Shown piece after piece: positions 36,772 through 46,081 of a DNA stretch of 64,000 nt. Under the pieces are notes generated by a model. That model had not been told where the DNA came from. It did not search any database and saw only the letters and a list, made by a program, of their open reading frames with translations. The DNA comes from Sulfurimonas sp. (GTDB lineage: Bacteria > Campylobacterota > Campylobacteria > Campylobacterales > Sulfurimonadaceae). Position 1 is the stretch's first letter; every line of letters starts with the position of its first letter. The position numbers were made by a program, and so were the translations under genes. Where the stretch lies: assembly GCA_028687935.1 (NCBI GenBank), contig JAQTZE010000006.1, positions 124,001 to 188,000 of the forward strand, written 5' to 3'.

Positions 36772-37596
36772 CTAGACTTTTATCTTTTTGCTTTGAATAT
36801 AAAAATAGACCCAAAGAACGACGCCAAGGAGACTCATCCCTAAACTCATTACCTGCCCCTGCGTGATAGCATCACAACAAATATAGCCTATTTGTACATC
36901 TGGAGCACGGTAGATCTCTGCGATAGCGCGGAAAATTCCATAACTTATCCCATAAACAAGTGCGAGTTCTCCTGAGAATTTCTTGTAGTTTCTGTAGAGA
37001 TAGACAACGATAAAAACGCCAAAGCCTTCTAAAATCGCCTCATAGAGTTGTGATGGATGTCTGAGAATACCATCAACATAAATGCCCCAAGAAACATCTG
37101 TCTCTCTTCCTATAAGTTCTTGGTTGAGGAAGTTGCCTATGCGCCCAAAGACAAAGGCAAGAGGGATACTCAAAGCCACAAGATCCATAAGCATCCCAAA
37201 TGAGACTTTATGGCGTTTTGTGTAGATATATGTCCCAAGAACAAAGCCAGCAACAGCCCCGTGGTAACTCATACCGCGAATACCTATAAACTCTCCATCT
37301 CTAAATGGATTGAATATCTGCCATGGATGTGAGAGATAATAAAAAGTCTGCGTGTCATAAAAAAGGATATATCCAAGTCTTGCACCCAAAATCACCCCGA
37401 CTTCGACATAAAAAAAGTAGACATCCAAATTTGCTTTATCTAAATCAATCTTGTCGCGTTTGATAAAAAACTTCCCAAGATAGAGTGCGCTCAAAAGCGC
37501 TAAAACATACATCATCCCATACCAGTGCACTGGAAGTGAAAAAATATGAAAGGCTATCGGATTAAAGTGATCGTAAATATGATTCCAAAGTTCCAT
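36772..37596 (-). CDS. lgt: Prolipoprotein diacylglyceryl transferase
   Basis: This 274-residue inner-membrane enzyme transfers diacylglycerol from phosphatidylglycerol to the lipobox cysteine of prolipoproteins. It has seven or so helices. Y-H near residue 111 (RGMSYHGAVAG) and the Lgt signature FGRIGNFLNQELIGR (Arg and Asn near 152-155) are in place, as is HPSQLYEA. It lies 4 bases after the Fe-S protein gene on the same strand. Confidence 0.95.
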   Translation of the reverse strand: MELWNHIYDHFNPIAFHIFSLPVHWYGMMYVLALLSALYLGKFFIKRDKIDLDKANLDVYFFYVEVGVILGARLGYILFYDTQTFYYLSHPWQIFNPFRDGEFIGIRGMSYHGAVAGFVLGTYIYTKRHKVSFGMLMDLVALSIPLAFVFGRIGNFLNQELIGRETDVSWGIYVDGILRHPSQLYEAILEGFGVFIVVYLYRNYKKFSGELALVYGISYGIFRAIAEIYRAPDVQIGYICCDAITQGQVMSLGMSLLGVVLWVYFYIQSKKIKV

Positions 37597-37600
37597 GCGC

Positions 37601-38884
37601 TTACTTTCTCAAAGCTTCAGCGATAAGTTCTATTGGGTTTTTAAAGATAGTTGTAACACCCGCGCCATGCATCGAGTTGTTGATCTGCATACGACATGCA
37701 CTACACTCTGCCGTGACAATATCTGCTCCTGTTTTTTCTATCATCGCAGCTTTTGGTACACCAGCGGCTTTTGCAAAGTGATATTTCTCAGTCTGCATTG
37801 TAATCCCACCAAAGCCACAACATGCGTTTGGATCGCTCATCTCTACTATTTTATAGTTTTGGCGTACAAGATTTCTTGGTTCTTGATAGATTCCTTGCAT
37901 CTTTCTAGCATGGCAGGGATCATGATAGGTCACTATCTTCGTATCTTTTTTCTTTGAGGCAAGAAGATGTTCAAGATGGGTGTGGTGTTGCAGCCACTCT
38001 GTAGCCATAAAGATTTTGTTCTTGATTTTAAGAGCGCGCTCTTTCCACTCAGGCTGGTCATGAAAAAAGTGTTCATAATCGATTTTGAGCATCGCGGAAC
38101 AGGTCGCTTCAGGAACAATAATAGCTTCAATATCATTGCCAAAGCTCTCAAAATATTTGATATTGTGCTTTGCGTTTGCATCGACCGTATCAAAATCACC
38201 CGTGAAATAGGCAGGAGCAGAACAACACTTTTGATCTTTCGCCAAGAAGGCATCAATCTCAAGTGCTTCAAGTATTTCTAAAAGGCCTTCCCCGATATCT
38301 TTGTAGTTGTAGTTTGCGAGACAACCGATAAATATAGCTACTTTTCTTTTGCCACCGTTGTTGATATTCTCTTCATGAGAGTTCAAAAATGATGTTTTAC
38401 GAAGACTTGGAAGGAGTCTATCTGTTTTTATTATCGGTAGATTAAAACGCGAGTGCATTGAATCTATCTCTGCTTTTATCTTAAAGCCACAAGTTTGGAA
38501 TGTATAACCAAGCTTAAACGCAAGGTCATTGAGCCATCTGTGACGAAGCAGTAAAAAGAACGCTTTTTTGTACCAAGCGATACCAAACTTTTTGGCGATG
38601 TCAGAACGTACCTGTTCAATAATCATATCTGTCGGAAGAGCTTTTGGACAAACATCAACACAGTTTGTACATAAAAAACAGCTCTCAAATATATCTTTTG
38701 CGTTTTTATCTAACTCAAGATTTCCCTTGTGATATGCACCTAAAAGGTCGATAAACCCACGCGGTGAAGTGACCTCGTCTGCGTTTACATTGTGGATAGT
38801 ACAAACAGGGATACACTTCCCACACTTAATACAAGCATCGCTTGTCTCGCTAAAATTAAAAAGTTCTTCTGGGGTTTTACTCAT
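37601..38884 (-). CDS. Fe-S protein with two 4Fe-4S clusters and CCG domains
   Basis: This 427-residue protein has two ferredoxin motifs, ACIKCGKCIPVC near residue 17 and CFLCTNCVDVCPK near residue 68. Two cysteine-rich CCG modules follow (KCCSAPAYFTGD; ACCGFGGITMQ and AECSACRMQI). This layout is that of GlcF/GlpC/HdrB-like subunits, which carry electrons between flavoprotein dehydrogenases and quinones. No flavoprotein partner is adjacent. It starts 2 bases behind hemN and leads into lgt, one operon. The substrate is unknown. Confidence 0.88.
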   Translation of the reverse strand: MSKTPEELFNFSETSDACIKCGKCIPVCTIHNVNADEVTSPRGFIDLLGAYHKGNLELDKNAKDIFESCFLCTNCVDVCPKALPTDMIIEQVRSDIAKKFGIAWYKKAFFLLLRHRWLNDLAFKLGYTFQTCGFKIKAEIDSMHSRFNLPIIKTDRLLPSLRKTSFLNSHEENINNGGKRKVAIFIGCLANYNYKDIGEGLLEILEALEIDAFLAKDQKCCSAPAYFTGDFDTVDANAKHNIKYFESFGNDIEAIIVPEATCSAMLKIDYEHFFHDQPEWKERALKIKNKIFMATEWLQHHTHLEHLLASKKKDTKIVTYHDPCHARKMQGIYQEPRNLVRQNYKIVEMSDPNACCGFGGITMQTEKYHFAKAAGVPKAAMIEKTGADIVTAECSACRMQINNSMHGAGVTTIFKNPIELIAEALRK

Positions 38885-38886
38885 CT

Positions 38887-40254
38887 TTACACCGTTTTTG
38901 AAAATGTTTTAGAACTTGCCGCATGGCGTTTCATATAGGCATCAAACGGCATTGCAATATTGCGAATAAGCAGTGTTCCCGTCTCGCTGCATACGATATG
39001 CTCCTCATCCATAGAGAGAAGTGCATCCTCCGCAAAAGGCTTCAATGCCTCAATAGCATCAGCAAAATAGCTTGCAAACTCTATATTAAAGAGCTTCTCA
39101 AATCTTCTAATATCAAGCTTGAAGTTACTCATAAGTTCCATAATGACATATTGGCGAATCTGGTCATCTTCACTCAAAACAACGCCGCGCTCAAAAGGAA
39201 GTTTCCCTGCATCTATAGCGTTTTCGTATTCATCCATATCTTTGAAGTTTTGGTTGTAACTGTCCACGCCCTCACCAATAGAAGTAAGTCCTACTCCGAT
39301 AAGATCCGCTCCGCCTTTTGTCGTATAGCCTTGGAAATTTCTGTGTAACTCACCTTTTTCTATGGCTTTAAAAAGTTCATCTTCAGGTTTTGCAAAGTGA
39401 TCCATACCTATCATTTTGTAGCCATTGGAAGTGAGAAAATCTATCGTGTATTGCATAATCTGGAGTTTTTCATCAGGAAGTGGCAGTGTCGTCTCATCAA
39501 TTTTTCGCATCGTCTTTTTTAACCAAGGCACATGTGCGTAGTTGAAGACTGCAAATCTGTCAGGATTGAGCGTGAGTGCGAGAGCTAGTGTCTCTTTAAA
39601 AGTCTCAAGCGTTTGGTAAGGCAATCCGTAAATAAGGTCTACATTTACAGAGACCATATTATATTTACGTGCGAGATCCATTGCGCCTTTTGTCATCTCA
39701 TAAGGTTGTACGCGGTGGACGGCTATCTGGACTTTTTCATTAAAATCTTGAATCCCAAAACTTACACGATTAAAGCCAGCATTACTCATCACTTTCATCT
39801 GATCTTCATTGATATGACGCGGATCTATCTCACAACTCACCTCAGCATCTTTGACAAAATTTGGAAAGTACGATTTGATCTCTTCAATAATCTCTTTTAA
39901 CTGAGGAGCACTAAAAAAGGTAGGAGTTCCCCCACCAAAGTGCATCTGTATAACACTGCGTTTGCAATCAAGATGTTGAGAGAGTATTTCAAGCTCGCGT
40001 TTGAGATAGTCCATATAACGGATCATCTTATCTTCTTTAGAAGTAAAGACTACGTTACATCCACAGAAGTAACATGCGTTTCTACAAAAAGGAAGGTGAA
40101 AGTAAAGACTCAAAGGACGCGTGACATCCTGATTTTGAAGCTTGTTGATGTAAGTATCATACGTATATGAATCACTAAATTCTAGCGCTGTAGGGTAACT
40201 TGTATAACGCGGTCCCGGTTTGGAGTACTTTGTAAATTTTGCAAAATCTAACAT
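38887..40254 (-). CDS. hemN: Oxygen-independent coproporphyrinogen III oxidase
   Basis: ATG 40254 is chosen, with AGAAGGA 6 bases upstream. The 455-residue radical SAM enzyme decarboxylates coproporphyrinogen III to protoporphyrinogen IX without oxygen. Marks are GPRYTSYPTA near residue 14, the cluster motif C-x3-C-x2-C in CRNACYFCGC, FGGGTPTF, CEIDPRH, FGIQDFN and GLTSIGEG. Full HemN length and PRYTSYPTA distinguish it from HemW. It heads the hemN-FeS-lgt operon and fits a low-oxygen life style. Confidence 0.94.
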   Translation of the reverse strand: MLDFAKFTKYSKPGPRYTSYPTALEFSDSYTYDTYINKLQNQDVTRPLSLYFHLPFCRNACYFCGCNVVFTSKEDKMIRYMDYLKRELEILSQHLDCKRSVIQMHFGGGTPTFFSAPQLKEIIEEIKSYFPNFVKDAEVSCEIDPRHINEDQMKVMSNAGFNRVSFGIQDFNEKVQIAVHRVQPYEMTKGAMDLARKYNMVSVNVDLIYGLPYQTLETFKETLALALTLNPDRFAVFNYAHVPWLKKTMRKIDETTLPLPDEKLQIMQYTIDFLTSNGYKMIGMDHFAKPEDELFKAIEKGELHRNFQGYTTKGGADLIGVGLTSIGEGVDSYNQNFKDMDEYENAIDAGKLPFERGVVLSEDDQIRQYVIMELMSNFKLDIRRFEKLFNIEFASYFADAIEALKPFAEDALLSMDEEHIVCSETGTLLIRNIAMPFDAYMKRHAASSKTFSKTV

Positions 40255-40350
40255 TTTAATCCTTCTCAAAGGCAGAAATTTTATATATTTTTATAATTTG
40301 TGCGATTATTCCCAAAAAAGACTAATAAAGCCATTAAGGCGACATCCTAG

Positions 40351-42063
40351 CTATTTTTCAAATGTTCCGGCTAATCTTTGATACACCTCTGAACTCTCTA
40401 ACAGCTCTTCGTGAGAACCATGCGCTACGATTTTTCCTTTTTGAAGGACTAAAATCTTATCTGCATGCTCAATTGTACTGAGTCTGTGCGCGATAGTAAT
40501 TGTAATTTTGTCTTTTGCGTATGTATCGAGTGCGAGCTTAATACGTTTTTCACTCTCGTTATCAAGTGCTGACGTTGCCTCATCAAAAAGTAAAAGTGAT
40601 GAGTGCTTATAAATTGCTCTTGCAATCGCTAAACGCTGTCGCTGACCTCCAGAGAGATTCGAGCCAAACTCCTGAAGTTGTGTATGGATACCATCACTCA
40701 AGGAGGCAACAAAATCACTTGCATCTGCGAGCTTGAGTGCTTCATGGACTCTTGCTTCATCTATCTCTTTGGTGCCATAGGCAACATTTGCGGCAAGGCT
40801 ATCTTGAAAAATATAAATACGCTGTGAAACTAAAGAGATATGGTGTTTGTAGGAGACATTTTCAAACTCTTTAATATTGACACCATTGACAAAAACGCCA
40901 CCCTCATCCGGATCGTAAAAACGCAGCAACATATTGATAAACGTAGATTTTCCGCCGCCACTATCACCGACAAGTGCGATATTTTCACCGCTTTTTATCT
41001 TGAGCGAAACGCCATCGAGTAAGTTGTATCCGCTGTATCTTAAAACAACATCTTTATACTCTATCTCTTTGATATCTTCTTGGAGTTTTTTCTCACCATC
41101 GACTATATTGTTGACTCTGTCTAAGACTTCAAAGACACGTTCACTCGCAGCAACAGCCTCTTGAATACGACGATAGATAGAACTAATACGGCGGATAGGC
41201 TGAAAGACAAGTCCTACTGCCGTTAAAAACGCAGTGAATTCACCCACAGTCATATTGTCATTGTAAACCTCGCGTCCACCTATAAAAATAACCATAGCAA
41301 GACCAACAGCAGCGATAATTTCCATGATAGGAGAGATAAGTTCTCCTACATACACCGCTTTCATATTGATACGAAAAAATTTCCAATTTTCTACACTAAA
41401 ACGATCTATCTCATAGCTTTCTGTTGCGTTTGCTTTGATGATCTCAGAGTTATTAAATACTTCTGTAAGCCTTGTCACGACATCTGCGTTTTTAGCTTGT
41501 GAGCGATGGGCATATTTTTTAAGTTTCTTCGTGATGAGTATCAGTGGATAAATAATCAAAGGCACGAGGATAAGAGCATAAAACGCAAGTGTAGAGTTGA
41601 GATAGATGACATAGCCAATAAGTCCAAGAACTGTCACACTCTCACGGAAAAGTTCTGGAAGCATATTGGAGACGAAATATTCTATTCGCCCAATATCGTT
41701 GACAACTCTTGAAATAAGCTCACCGCTGCGATTTTGGTACAAAAATACCATATCCAAAGTGATAATCTTATGAAGCAGTATCTCCCGAAAGCGAGCCATA
41801 ATGTGCTGCCCTATATAGTTCATGTAGATAGACTGAATATAACGTCCGACTGATTTTAAAAAATAGATGCCTACCAGCCCAAAAGGAATAAGATAGAGCA
41901 TCTCCTCTTTTTTGGATATAAACAAATCATCCATTAACGGCTTCATGATGTGCGCCGTTGCCAAAGTCGCAGCGACCGTCAAGATAATCCCAAAAAGCAC
42001 CAAAAGATACTGTAATTTATACTCTTTTATATAGGGCCAAAATCGTTTAAAAACTGTTTTCAA
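40351..42063 (-). CDS. msbA: MsbA-like lipid/LPS ABC exporter
   Basis: This 570-residue half-transporter has six membrane helices in its first ~300 residues. The nucleotide-binding domain has Walker A GDSGGGKST, Q-loop SLVSQRIYIFQDS, signature LSGGQRQRLAIARA and Walker B LLLFDEATSALD. As a dimer it would flip lipid A-core or another lipid-linked glycan to the periplasmic face. The LPS-gene neighbourhood supports the MsbA role. A single type I exporter frame of this size could also carry other lipids. Confidence 0.85.
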   Translation of the reverse strand: MKTVFKRFWPYIKEYKLQYLLVLFGIILTVAATLATAHIMKPLMDDLFISKKEEMLYLIPFGLVGIYFLKSVGRYIQSIYMNYIGQHIMARFREILLHKIITLDMVFLYQNRSGELISRVVNDIGRIEYFVSNMLPELFRESVTVLGLIGYVIYLNSTLAFYALILVPLIIYPLILITKKLKKYAHRSQAKNADVVTRLTEVFNNSEIIKANATESYEIDRFSVENWKFFRINMKAVYVGELISPIMEIIAAVGLAMVIFIGGREVYNDNMTVGEFTAFLTAVGLVFQPIRRISSIYRRIQEAVAASERVFEVLDRVNNIVDGEKKLQEDIKEIEYKDVVLRYSGYNLLDGVSLKIKSGENIALVGDSGGGKSTFINMLLRFYDPDEGGVFVNGVNIKEFENVSYKHHISLVSQRIYIFQDSLAANVAYGTKEIDEARVHEALKLADASDFVASLSDGIHTQLQEFGSNLSGGQRQRLAIARAIYKHSSLLLFDEATSALDNESEKRIKLALDTYAKDKITITIAHRLSTIEHADKILVLQKGKIVAHGSHEELLESSEVYQRLAGTFEK

Positions 42064-42078
42064 ATATTATCCTGTTCT

Positions 42079-44061
42079 TTACTTCTGTGATTGTATCAAG
42101 AATTCTGTAACTGCCAAAGAGGCCTTGTAATACTCTTGGCACCTTTGCTCACTTGGTGTCATTGCCTTACCCTCTTCAAAGCCTCCATCTTGGCTCATAA
42201 TAACACCTGCATCGTTAAATCCACAGTGCAGTACATTTGCATCCAAAAGATTTGTACCGATAGCAGTGTAGTCTGCATCACTCAAGGTAAGATTGTAGAG
42301 TGTTGGAAAGATATCTTTATGTGAAGAAGGAACGAGCGTATCAATAGCTTTTTTTGGTTTGAGATACTGGGGCAGATAGAGATAAAAAGGAATACGTTTT
42401 GTTTGTGTGTAGTAGTTATCATAACGCATATTTCCCTCTATCGTGTTGTTATCCGCTGTAAACGCAACGACTGTATTTTTGGCAAGCGCAGAGCCTTTGA
42501 TATTATCTAAAAACTCACCTGCCATATCTACTGCATAGGCATAATCTTTAAAACGCAGCTCCATCAGTGAAGGCTCACCCGTTATATGATTTTTCAGATC
42601 TTCTGACATCTCAAGTCTGTTGGATGTATAATCCTGCGGAATCTTATAAGGCGGATGGTTGTTTGTCGTGAGCACATAGATAAACTGCGGCTTCGTTGCG
42701 TTTTGCAGTTTTTGCTCTATGTATTGATAGAGATATCCATCAAAAACACCCCAATCATGCGAGATAGACTCCATATCTTTACCAAGAGCATTGGCGATGA
42801 CTGCTTTTCCAGCGACATGCTCGAAGCCTTGTTTGAGAACGAAATTCCCCACATTTCTCCATGAAAGATCCCCTCCATAAACAAAACTTGTCTCATAGCC
42901 TGCGTTTTGGTAGACTCTTGCGCTTGCCTGTGTAAACTCCGTATTTAAAAATTCACTTTGGGCAAAAGAAGTAGAAGATGGACGCGCCGTTATATTAAGT
43001 AATAATGGCTCAAGAGAGACTATCGTGCCGTTTGAACTGGATATAAAACGGGTAAAAAGTGTATCCTCTTCAAAATGTTTTTTGATCTTACCCATGATAT
43101 TGAAACTCTCACTCTGATAATCAAGCAGAGGCATCCCAAAACTCTCAACCATCACAACGACCACATGCGCTGGTTTTTGTTTGAGAAGTTCGTTGGATGG
43201 CGTTTTGTAGTGAATATTACCCAGAAGATTTTCTTTGTCTATCTCCTGCGTTTGCTTGTGGATTTCAAAGGCTTTTTCTATCTTGCCTTGGTAACCCACT
43301 GTTTTTATCAAATCATAATTACCAGATTTACTCTTCTCATATTGCTCATAGGAGTTCAAAAGTGCATAGGTAGAAGTCTGTGGAAGACAGTTGAGAAACG
43401 GATCAGCGCTCACATCTTGGGTGTTGTAAGCAAGCGGAAAAAGCCCAAGAGAACCACGTCCTAGCAATGCGAGAGAGAGTATAATAAAAAGGAAAAAGAA
43501 GCTCTGTTTCCAAGGATTCCAAGTGAGTGGACAGCCATCTTTTTGTCTGATAATCTTAAAGATCAAAAAATAGAGCAGAGAAAAATAGAGTAAAAATCCA
43601 AACGCAAAGAGCGGTATGTTGTAGTTTGCAAACGCAGTGTTGAGTAGAGCCGTCGTATCATCATCAAATACACCAAAGATCATCAGTGTAGAGTGCTCTC
43701 CAAAGTAGGATAAATAGGCTAAATCCATAAAAGTGAGCAAGGAAAGAAGTGTCAAAAAGAGGACAAAATAAACTCTAAAAAAGTTATAGAGATACTTCTG
43801 TAAAAAGCTCAAACGCAGCACCCAAACGAAAAACACTAATAAAACTGCCAAAGAGTTTATATAAGCAACTATGCTTGCATCAAGTCGTACACCAAGCCAA
43901 AACGCAGCTAAAGCTTCAGATGGATCGTAAGAAAAAGTATTGCTATAAGTGATAAATATATAGAGTCGCACCAATGACATAAAAGCCAAAATAGCGAGAG
44001 AGAGCTCCAAAAAACGAAAAAGAAGCTTAGATAAAAATGAGAAATGATTTTGTTTTTGCAT
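42079..44061 (-). CDS. Sulfatase-fold membrane transferase (LTA-synthase-like), variant active site
   Basis: This 660-residue protein has five N-terminal membrane helices and a periplasmic sulfatase-fold domain (from about residue 300). The first metal ligand E306 is in VVMVESFGMP. The nucleophile is probably T346 in SSSNGTIVS. The usual D-H metal pair reads D537-N538 (TADNNTIEG), so the histidine is missing. Such enzymes transfer phosphoglycerol or phosphoethanolamine from phospholipids to glycans. It is related to the two proteins at 56558 and 60389 but more diverged. It is adjacent to msbA on the same strand and probably decorates LPS. Confidence 0.8.
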   Translation of the reverse strand: MQKQNHFSFLSKLLFRFLELSLAILAFMSLVRLYIFITYSNTFSYDPSEALAAFWLGVRLDASIVAYINSLAVLLVFFVWVLRLSFLQKYLYNFFRVYFVLFLTLLSLLTFMDLAYLSYFGEHSTLMIFGVFDDDTTALLNTAFANYNIPLFAFGFLLYFSLLYFLIFKIIRQKDGCPLTWNPWKQSFFFLFIILSLALLGRGSLGLFPLAYNTQDVSADPFLNCLPQTSTYALLNSYEQYEKSKSGNYDLIKTVGYQGKIEKAFEIHKQTQEIDKENLLGNIHYKTPSNELLKQKPAHVVVVMVESFGMPLLDYQSESFNIMGKIKKHFEEDTLFTRFISSSNGTIVSLEPLLLNITARPSSTSFAQSEFLNTEFTQASARVYQNAGYETSFVYGGDLSWRNVGNFVLKQGFEHVAGKAVIANALGKDMESISHDWGVFDGYLYQYIEQKLQNATKPQFIYVLTTNNHPPYKIPQDYTSNRLEMSEDLKNHITGEPSLMELRFKDYAYAVDMAGEFLDNIKGSALAKNTVVAFTADNNTIEGNMRYDNYYTQTKRIPFYLYLPQYLKPKKAIDTLVPSSHKDIFPTLYNLTLSDADYTAIGTNLLDANVLHCGFNDAGVIMSQDGGFEEGKAMTPSEQRCQEYYKASLAVTEFLIQSQK

Positions 44062-44125
44062 CCGAAATTATACCTTTTTAATCATATTTTTTGTAAAATG
44101 ACATACTTTTAGAAAAAGGCAGAAA

Positions 44126-44992
44126 ATGAAAAAACGGATATTAGTAACTGGCGGAGCTGGGTTTATCGGCTCAAATCTTTGTGAGAGATTGGCACAGGAT
44201 GCTAATAATGAAGTTTTTTCATTAGACAACTATTTCACAGGTTCAAAAGAGAACCATGTAGCAAATGTAACCTATATTGAAGGTCTTACTTCTGACATAG
44301 CAACTCTTATTGCGTTTGAACCGCACACTATTTATCATCTTGGCGAGTACTCAAGAGTTGAGCAGAGTTTTGATGATATAGAAAAAGTCTGGAAGTTCAA
44401 CAAAGACGGTATCTTTGCGGTGCTTGAGTTTGCTAGAAAAACAGGTGCAAAAATAGTCTATGCAGGAAGCAGTACAAAATTTGGTGATGGTGGCCTTGGT
44501 CGCAGCCAATCCCCTTACGCATGGACAAAAGCTTCCAATACAGAACTCGTAGAAAACTACGGAACTTGGTTCAATGTTCCCTATGCCATCGTTTATTTTT
44601 ACAATGTTTATGGCAAAAGAGAGATACAAACTGGAAAATACGCAACGCTTATCGCTCTTTTCAAAGAGAAAATGAAGCAAGACGAGACACTTACGATTGT
44701 GAGTCCTGGAACACAAAAACGCAACTTCACTCATGTTGATGACATCATCAACGGTCTCGTATTAGTGGGTGAAAATGGCTATGGAGACGAATTCGGTATC
44801 GGAAGTCCTGAGGCCTTCTCGATAAAAGAGATAGCTGAGATGTTTGGCGCTCAAATCGAGATGCTTCCAGAGCGAAAAGGAAACCGTATGACAGCGGATG
44901 TTGTCACATCCAAAACAGAAGCACTTGGATGGAAACCGACGAGAACTATTAAAGAGTATATCGACGAAATGAGAGCAAACAAGTGGGCGTAA
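44126..44992 (+). CDS. NAD-dependent sugar-nucleotide epimerase/dehydratase (SDR)
   Basis: This 288-residue extended SDR has the NAD loop G-x2-G-x2-G in VTGGAGFIGSN and the catalytic YxxxK in SPYAWTKAS near residue 130. GSSTKFGDG supplies the Ser/Thr before it. Family knowledge points to UDP-glucose 4-epimerase-like or 4,6-dehydratase-like chemistry on a nucleotide sugar; the substrate is not determinable. It begins a plus-strand operon with the next two genes and overlaps the glycosyltransferase start by 10 bases. Confidence 0.87.
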   Translation: MKKRILVTGGAGFIGSNLCERLAQDANNEVFSLDNYFTGSKENHVANVTYIEGLTSDIATLIAFEPHTIYHLGEYSRVEQSFDDIEKVWKFNKDGIFAVLEFARKTGAKIVYAGSSTKFGDGGLGRSQSPYAWTKASNTELVENYGTWFNVPYAIVYFYNVYGKREIQTGKYATLIALFKEKMKQDETLTIVSPGTQKRNFTHVDDIINGLVLVGENGYGDEFGIGSPEAFSIKEIAEMFGAQIEMLPERKGNRMTADVVTSKTEALGWKPTRTIKEYIDEMRANKWA

Positions 44993-46062
44993 AAGCTCCA
45001 ACTGCACTTATCTGTCTCTCTCACCATATAGGTGGGATGGAGCTTGCCGCGACTAAACTTGCTAAAGTTTTGAGTTCTTTTACGGATATAACATATATCG
45101 TGAAAGAAAACACTTTTATCCACAAAGAGTGCAAGAGTAATCCTGATTATGCTTCCTTAAAATACAAGACAATCAACTTCAGTACGACAATGATGAGCCC
45201 TTCTATTATCTTTTCGGTAAGAAAGATCATCAAAGAAAATGGCATCAAAAATGTCATATTTGTCGGGGCTTCAGAGATGAAGTCGCTTTATTTCGCTACT
45301 TTAGGTCTTGATGTAAACTTTATCGTTCGTCATGGAACTATCAAATCACGTCCAAAAAAGGACTGGTTTCATACGCTCGTCTATTCAAATGTTGCGGCTC
45401 ATGTGGCTATTTCAAAATATATGTCAGGCAATGTAAAACAGATCATCCCTTTTGGAAAAGATACGAAACTCAAAGTCATCGTACCTTCACTTGCGAATAA
45501 ACTCTCAGAGCTTCCCTCAAGTGATTCCGATACTTTAAGAATCTTACATGCAGGACGAGTAACTTCAGGCAAAGGTATCGATAAAGCGATTTTAGCTTGT
45601 GAAACACTTTATGAGAATAATATTGATTTTACCTTTGATAACTTTGGTCCTGCTGATGCGAAATATGCCAACAAACTTGAAGCACTTTTAGCAGGTATCG
45701 ACTACGAAAAATTTATACATATTAATGGTTTTACGGATAAGATTTATGATGAATATAAAAAGCATGATATCTTTTTATTTCCGACCCCTGATGAAGGGTA
45801 TGGAAATGTCATGATGGAGTCTATCTCTCACGGGATTATTGTGCTTGCGTTTGATAACACTGCAATTAGTAATTTCGGCGAAATGGGCTTTCATATACAC
45901 TTAGTCAAAGACGCTTCTCTTGAAGCCCTTAAAGAGAGACTTCTCTTTATCGCAGAGAACCTCAAAGATGAGAAAAAGTTAGCCCAAGAGAATGTAGCAA
46001 AAGCAAAAATTGTTTTTGCTCCAAAGCGTGAAGCGATGGAATACATTGCGCTTCTAAAATAA
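44983..46062 (+). CDS. Glycosyltransferase family 4
   Basis: This 359-residue GT-B enzyme starts with GTG inside the end of the epimerase gene. It has HHIGGMELAATKLAK at the acceptor side, HAGRVTSGKGIDKAI in the donor half, and the E-x7-E nucleotide-sugar motif in DEGYGNVMMESISHG. It probably adds a sugar to the LPS core. The sugar and the acceptor cannot be read from sequence. Confidence 0.85.
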   Translation: MGVKAPTALICLSHHIGGMELAATKLAKVLSSFTDITYIVKENTFIHKECKSNPDYASLKYKTINFSTTMMSPSIIFSVRKIIKENGIKNVIFVGASEMKSLYFATLGLDVNFIVRHGTIKSRPKKDWFHTLVYSNVAAHVAISKYMSGNVKQIIPFGKDTKLKVIVPSLANKLSELPSSDSDTLRILHAGRVTSGKGIDKAILACETLYENNIDFTFDNFGPADAKYANKLEALLAGIDYEKFIHINGFTDKIYDEYKKHDIFLFPTPDEGYGNVMMESISHGIIVLAFDNTAISNFGEMGFHIHLVKDASLEALKERLLFIAENLKDEKKLAQENVAKAKIVFAPKREAMEYIALLK

Positions 46063-46081
46063 TTTTATATAAAGATAAAGC

